Shown here: one piece after another, positions 60,025 through 64,000 of the stretch
How positions within the stretch are numbered: position 1 is the first letter of the stretch
Layout: each line of letters opens with the position of its first letter
Source: Luteimonas yindakuii
GTDB taxonomy: Bacteria > Pseudomonadota > Gammaproteobacteria > Xanthomonadales > Xanthomonadaceae
Assembly (NCBI RefSeq): GCF_004803715.2
Contig: NZ_CP039383.2
Span: 1,240,001 to 1,304,000, forward strand
Direction: 5' to 3'
Length of the DNA stretch: 64,000 nucleotides
The notes under the pieces: generated by a model
Told to the model about the DNA's origin: nothing
Database searches by the model: none
What the model saw: only the letters and a program-made list of their open reading frames with translations
Program-made: the position numbers and the translations under genes

Positions 60025-60858
60025 TCAATGCCCGATCCGGAACTGGGCCAGCACGCCGAAATGGTCCGATGGCCAAGTGCCATCGTCCGCAGCGGCATCG
60101 AGCACCCGGCGTGTCGCCAGCGGCCGCAGACGGGCCCCGCGCGCGAACACATGGTCGATCCGCCGGCCGCGTTCGAAATAGTGCGGATTGAGCGTGGTGC
60201 GCAGGTTCGCGGCCGGTTCCAGTGCCGCCGGCACGTCGACGAAGCCGGCGCGGGCGAGCGCCTGCAGTTCCGGCGCGTCCGCCTCGGCATTGAAGTCGCC
60301 CATCAGCACGCTGGCGCCGGCGTCGTGGCGGTCGACGTGTGCGAGCACGTCGTCGAGCTGGCGCGCGCGGATCGCAGCGCCGTCGTCGGTCCAGTGCAGG
60401 TGCGTGTTGAACACGTCCACCGCGTGCCCCTGCACGTCGATGCGCAGGTGCGCGACGGTGCGCGAGTCGTCCAGCGGCTGCAGGCGGGCCTCGCTGCGCG
60501 CCAGCACCGGCCGCCGGGAAAGCAAGGCGTTGCCGTAGCGATGATCCTGGCCGGGCGGGTCGGTGGAGACGAAGTGCACCGCGTAGCCGAGGGCGGCGCC
60601 GATGTCCTCGGCCTGGTTGCGCAGGCCGGCCTTCTGCAGCACCTCCTGCAATGCGATCACGTCGGCATCGAGCGTGCGCAGACCATCGATCACCAGCGGG
60701 CGGCGGCGCTCCCAGTGGCCACGGTCGTGATAGAGGTTGAGGGTGACCACGCGCAGTCCCGGCGCATCGGTGGCAGCTGCAGGTGGCGGTGCATGCGTGC
60801 AGGCCAGCAGCCACAGGCACGCGATGACCACTGCGACCGGCAGGCCGGCACGGATCAT
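60025..60858 (-). CDS. Endonuclease/exonuclease/phosphatase family lipoprotein
   Basis: The 277-residue protein has a lipoprotein signal (VVIACLWLLAC, lipobox LLAC) followed by the EEP fold. Motifs are RVVTLNLYHDR (Asn), IALQEVLQKAG (Glu), FNTHLHWTDDG, VLMGDFNAEADAPE (Asp, Asn), RRIDHVFARG and the final WPSDHFGVLAQF (Asp-His). Members cleave DNA, RNA or phosphodiesters of lipids or sugars; the export signal argues for an extracytoplasmic substrate. It overlaps the M14 gene by 4 bp. Confidence 0.88.
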   Translation of the reverse strand: MIRAGLPVAVVIACLWLLACTHAPPPAAATDAPGLRVVTLNLYHDRGHWERRRPLVIDGLRTLDADVIALQEVLQKAGLRNQAEDIGAALGYAVHFVSTDPPGQDHRYGNALLSRRPVLARSEARLQPLDDSRTVAHLRIDVQGHAVDVFNTHLHWTDDGAAIRARQLDDVLAHVDRHDAGASVLMGDFNAEADAPELQALARAGFVDVPAALEPAANLRTTLNPHYFERGRRIDHVFARGARLRPLATRRVLDAAADDGTWPSDHFGVLAQFRIGH

Positions 60859-62624
60859 GGCGCGGCGTCGGTCCTGTAGACCGGGTACAGGCCGAAGCGC
60901 TCGTCCCAGGCGCTGTGGCGGCGGTAGAAGAAGTCCAGCCGCGCGCGCGGATCGGCGGCAAAGGCCGCGTCCTCGCGCAGCCGGAGTTCGAAGACCTCGC
61001 GCAACGCGGGATCGGCCGCGAGCATGTCCCGGGCGACGGCTTCGGCCACATAGGCCTCCATGTATTCCTTGCGTTCGAAGTGGTTGTTGAATGCTCCCCA
61101 GGCCGCCAGTGCGTCGGGCGCCTGTGGTTCGAGCAGGGCCATCACCAGCCGTGCCTTCGGCTGCGCGATCGGCACGAACAGCGCGCCGGCCGGCAGGTCG
61201 CGTGGCTCGTCGCGCCAGCTGCCGTCGAGGTCCAGGCGCTGCATGCCCTCGCTGGAGGCGTTGGCAAAGCGGATGTCGTCGGCCCGGAACACCTGTACCG
61301 GTGCCTGCGTCAGCGCACGCCCGATGCGGCGGTAGTCGATGCCGTGGATGTCCAGCGCACGCGAAACCCGCGCGGCCTGCGCGGGCGGCACCAGGTAACC
61401 CGCGCGGGGCGCCGTCGCCACGCGTGCAGGCACCAGGGTGTCGCGCAGCGGTACCCGCCACAGTTGCGGCGTGGCCTCGTCATAGCGGGTCATCAGCGTG
61501 CCGGAGACGTCGGAGGGCGTGCGGGTGTACGCATACCCGCGGAAGTCGATCGTGCGCACGTCGTCGGTAGCCCGCCAGTCCAGCGGCACGTCCTGACCGC
61601 CGAGGGCGGCGGCGCGGCGGTCGGCCTCGTGCGCCACGCGCATCCAGTCGCGGCCATGGCGGGCGACATGGTCGAGCACCGACACGATGGTGTTGCGGTT
61701 GGTCCGCACCCGCACCGGGTATTCCTTCCACGAATGGGTTTCCACCAGCATCGCCAGGCGGTTGCGCAGCAGGAAATAGCCGGTGGAGAAGCGCGGCGGC
61801 GACACGCCGTCGACGAAGCCGGAATCCGGCTCGTCATGGCGCACGAACGAGGGATAGAACGGCAGCGGCAGCGAGCCCTGCGCGGCAAGGTCGGCCATCA
61901 CCCCGTCACGCAGCTGCAGGCCGGCCGCGCGCAGTGCATTGTCGCCGGCGTGCAGCGGTTCCACCTGGATGGAGATGTCGTGTTCGAACTGCGCGCCGTT
62001 GGTGGCGTGCAGGTCGATGTAGGCGATCGGATCCCACGCCTCGACCAGCCCCAGCATCGCCTGCATCTCCGGCGCATCGGCCTTGGCGTAGTCGCGGTTG
62101 AGGTTGAGGTTCTGCGCGGTGGTGCGCCAGCCCATCTCGCGCGGGCCGCGCTGGTTGGGCCGGTTCCAGGCGCCGAAGCGTTCGTGGCCGTCGACTTTGA
62201 ACACCGGCACGAACACCCACACCAGCCGGTCGAGCGTGCCGGCTGCAGCCGTGCCCTCGAGCGCCTCGCGCAATGCAAGGAAGCCCGCGTCCTTGCCGTC
62301 GATCTCGCCGGCATGGATGCCGCCCTGCATCAGCACCACCGGAATGCCGGCGGCCCGCGCGGCATCGGGGGTCAGCGCGCCGCTGCGCGATACCGCCAGT
62401 GCCTTCATCGGGCGACCTTCCGGCGTGGTGCCGAAGTCGAAGCAGCGCACCGCATCCGGATATGCGGCCTGGAAGGCGTCGCACAGGGCGATGGTCTCGT
62501 CGTAGCGGCCGGTCTCGACGAAGCCGCTGCGCTCTGCATGCGTGGTCAGGTCGGCCGCGGCGGCAGTGCCGGCGAGGGCGAGGAGCAGGGCCAGGGCAAG
62601 GCGGTGCGGGAGGCGGCGCGGCAT
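60855..62624 (-). CDS. Secreted M14-family zinc carboxypeptidase
   Basis: The 589-residue protein has a signal peptide (RLALALLLALAGTAAAAD). The M14 domain has the zinc ligands in GGIHAGEIDGKD (His-x2-Glu) and YIDLHATNG (His). NLNRDYAKADAPE matches the substrate-binding Asn-Arg, and a Glu near LVETHSWKEY is the likely catalytic residue. About 250 C-terminal residues form an extra domain seen in this subgroup. It probably trims peptides in the envelope. Its stop overlaps the start of the next gene by 4 bp. Confidence 0.9.
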   Translation of the reverse strand: MPRRLPHRLALALLLALAGTAAAADLTTHAERSGFVETGRYDETIALCDAFQAAYPDAVRCFDFGTTPEGRPMKALAVSRSGALTPDAARAAGIPVVLMQGGIHAGEIDGKDAGFLALREALEGTAAAGTLDRLVWVFVPVFKVDGHERFGAWNRPNQRGPREMGWRTTAQNLNLNRDYAKADAPEMQAMLGLVEAWDPIAYIDLHATNGAQFEHDISIQVEPLHAGDNALRAAGLQLRDGVMADLAAQGSLPLPFYPSFVRHDEPDSGFVDGVSPPRFSTGYFLLRNRLAMLVETHSWKEYPVRVRTNRNTIVSVLDHVARHGRDWMRVAHEADRRAAALGGQDVPLDWRATDDVRTIDFRGYAYTRTPSDVSGTLMTRYDEATPQLWRVPLRDTLVPARVATAPRAGYLVPPAQAARVSRALDIHGIDYRRIGRALTQAPVQVFRADDIRFANASSEGMQRLDLDGSWRDEPRDLPAGALFVPIAQPKARLVMALLEPQAPDALAAWGAFNNHFERKEYMEAYVAEAVARDMLAADPALREVFELRLREDAAFAADPRARLDFFYRRHSAWDERFGLYPVYRTDAAP

Positions 62625-62757
62625 GTCAGGCGGCTCGGACGGGCAGGACCGGCGATGGTAACGAGCCCCGCAGGTGCGCTGGCCGTGCCATTCGTTGGTG
62701 CCGGCGGCGGACGCTATCGGCTACCCTTGAACGCTTTCGCCCGTACCCGGCCAGAAG

Positions 62758-64000
62758 ATGTCCACGACTCCCGCTTCCGCTTCTCCAGCCAACGGCCGCA
62801 TGCCGCGCCAGATCGGCTACATCATCGGCAACGAGGCATGCGAGCGCTTCAGCTTCTACGGCATGCGCAACATCCTGGTGCCGTTCCTGATCAGCTCGGT
62901 GCTGCTGGCCTACCTGCCTGCGGGCAGCGAGCGCGACGCGGCGGCGAAGGACATCTTCCACATGTTCGTGATCGGCGTGTACTTCTTCCCGTTGCTGGGG
63001 GGATGGCTCGCCGACCGCTACTTCGGCAAGTACCACACGATCCTGTGGTTCTCGCTGATCTACTGCGCCGGCCACGCCTGCCTGGCGCTGTTCGAGAACA
63101 ATGCCAGCGGGTTCTATACCGGCCTGTTCCTGATCGCACTGGGCTCGGGCGGCATCAAGCCGCTGGTGGTGAGCTTCTGCGGCGACCAGTTCGACCAGAG
63201 CAACAAGAGCAAGGCCAAGGTCGTCTTCGACGCGTTCTACTGGATCATCAATTTCGGCTCGTTCTTCGCTTCGCTGCTGGCGCCGTTGTTCCTGCGCCAC
63301 TACGGCCCGGCGGTGGCGTTCGGTATTCCAGGCGTGCTGATGTTCATCGCCACGGTCATCTTCTGGCTGGGGCGCCGCGAGTACGTCAATGTGCCGCCGT
63401 CGGGCCGCGACCCGCATGCGTTCCTCGAGGTGGTCAAGTCCGCGCTGCGTGCGCAGGCGCCGGGGCAGGGCCGTCCCGGCCTGCTGGTGGCGATGGTCGG
63501 CATGGTGTCGGCGGTCGCGATGCTGCTGCTGTGGGCGCTGTCGGCCACAGTGGGGGTCGATTTCTGGCCAACCGACTTCAACTTCGTGATCACCGCCTGC
63601 CTGGCGCTCGGCGTGATCATCGCGCTGGGCGGCTGGGGCGCGTCGCTGCAGCTCGAGCGCGCGCGTGGCGCGCATCCGGATGCTGCCGTCGACGGCGTGC
63701 GTGCGGTGCTGCGCATCCTGATCGTGTTCGCCTTGGTGACGCCGTTCTGGTCACTGTTCGACCAGAAGGCCTCGACCTGGATCATCCAGGGCCGCGAGAT
63801 GGTGATCCCGCACGAGGCCGGCTGGTGGCCGAGCTGGCTGATCCAGGACGCCGCGCAGATGCAGGCGCTCAATCCGCTGCTGGTGATGCTGCTGATCCCG
63901 TTCAACAACATCGTGCTGTATCCGCTGTTGCGGCGGATGGGCTTCGTGGTGACCGCGCTGCGGCGCATGGGTTGGGGCATCGCGATCTCCGGCGTGTCCT
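62758..64000 (+). CDS. POT-family peptide transporter, N-terminal part
   Basis: The frame starts at the ATG at 62758 (MSTTPASASPANGRMPRQIG) and is still open at the right edge, giving 414 visible residues. It has the POT proton-coupling motif as NEACERFSFYGMRNIL (ExxER), then helices with FVIGVYFFPLLGGWLADRYF. ALGSGGIKPLVVSFCGDQFD is the PTR2 signature. These proteins import di- and tripeptides with protons. The gene is divergent from the secreted M14 peptidase, so uptake may be linked to peptide trimming. Confidence 0.93.
   Translation, partial: MSTTPASASPANGRMPRQIGYIIGNEACERFSFYGMRNILVPFLISSVLLAYLPAGSERDAAAKDIFHMFVIGVYFFPLLGGWLADRYFGKYHTILWFSLIYCAGHACLALFENNASGFYTGLFLIALGSGGIKPLVVSFCGDQFDQSNKSKAKVVFDAFYWIINFGSFFASLLAPLFLRHYGPAVAFGIPGVLMFIATVIFWLGRREYVNVPPSGRDPHAFLEVVKSALRAQAPGQGRPGLLVAMVGMVSAVAMLLLWALSATVGVDFWPTDFNFVITACLALGVIIALGGWGASLQLERARGAHPDAAVDGVRAVLRILIVFALVTPFWSLFDQKASTWIIQGREMVIPHEAGWWPSWLIQDAAQMQALNPLLVMLLIPFNNIVLYPLLRRMGFVVTALRRMGWGIAISGVS

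Overview
The window is about 69-70 % GC and gene-dense. Gene order and protein sequences point to a gammaproteobacterium of the Xanthomonadaceae/Lysobacteraceae (Lysobacter, Luteimonas or Pseudoxanthomonas type). The evidence is the rpsB-tsf/map-glnD-dapD-dapE block, FabV as enoyl reductase, a MetX of the Xanthomonadales type, and the characteristic palindromic intergenic repeats. The genus cannot be fixed from this sequence alone.

Layout. 1-9.4 kb: an HDOD signalling protein cut by the window edge, with a sigma-28-like promoter; rpsB-tsf; then, divergently, map, glnD, dapD, a Spx/ArsC-like protein and dapE. 9.4-17.9 kb: asnB, fabV, a nitroreductase, a penicillin-acylase-family hydrolase and an FtnA-type bacterioferritin without the haem-ligand Met. 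Two copies of a composite inverted repeat lie at 0.8-1.1 and 9.5-9.8 kb, and a repeat cluster lies next to parC. 17.9-31.6 kb: parC, an FNR-type regulator, cydDC, tRNA-Leu(CAG), rnr, rlmB, a guanidine exporter under a guanidine-II riboswitch, and a leftward NRDE-SDR-efpL-rnt run.

31.6-41.9 kb is a partial type VI secretion locus: a TagX-like peptidase, PAAR, a membrane protein of unknown function, tssM, tagF, an OmpA-like protein and tssA. The sheath, tube, baseplate, ClpV and VgrG genes are absent from the window. 42-53.9 kb: tRNA-Leu(CAA), a metX/cysteine dioxygenase pair, small membrane and HD proteins, slyD, a secreted S9 peptidase, stress-type small proteins, two tandem paralogous lipoproteins, a secreted M17 aminopeptidase, a 70-residue protein, trhO and a small membrane protein. 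54-64 kb: a DeaD-type RNA helicase, selO, uup, a YbaY-like lipoprotein, an endonuclease/phosphatase-family lipoprotein, an M14 peptidase and a POT peptide transporter that runs off the right edge.

Functional themes are translation and RNA metabolism (rpsB, tsf, map, efpL, rnr, rlmB, rnt, trhO, deaD, uup, two tRNA-Leu), lysine/diaminopimelate synthesis with nitrogen control (glnD, dapD, dapE, asnB), sulfur amino acids (metX, cdo), oxygen/redox adaptation (FNR-type regulator, cydDC), and exported proteolysis with peptide uptake (M14, M17, S9, POT). Several genes carry a -10-like hexamer exactly 6 nt before the start codon, which suggests leaderless transcripts. No phage, integrase, insertion sequence or CRISPR array was seen.
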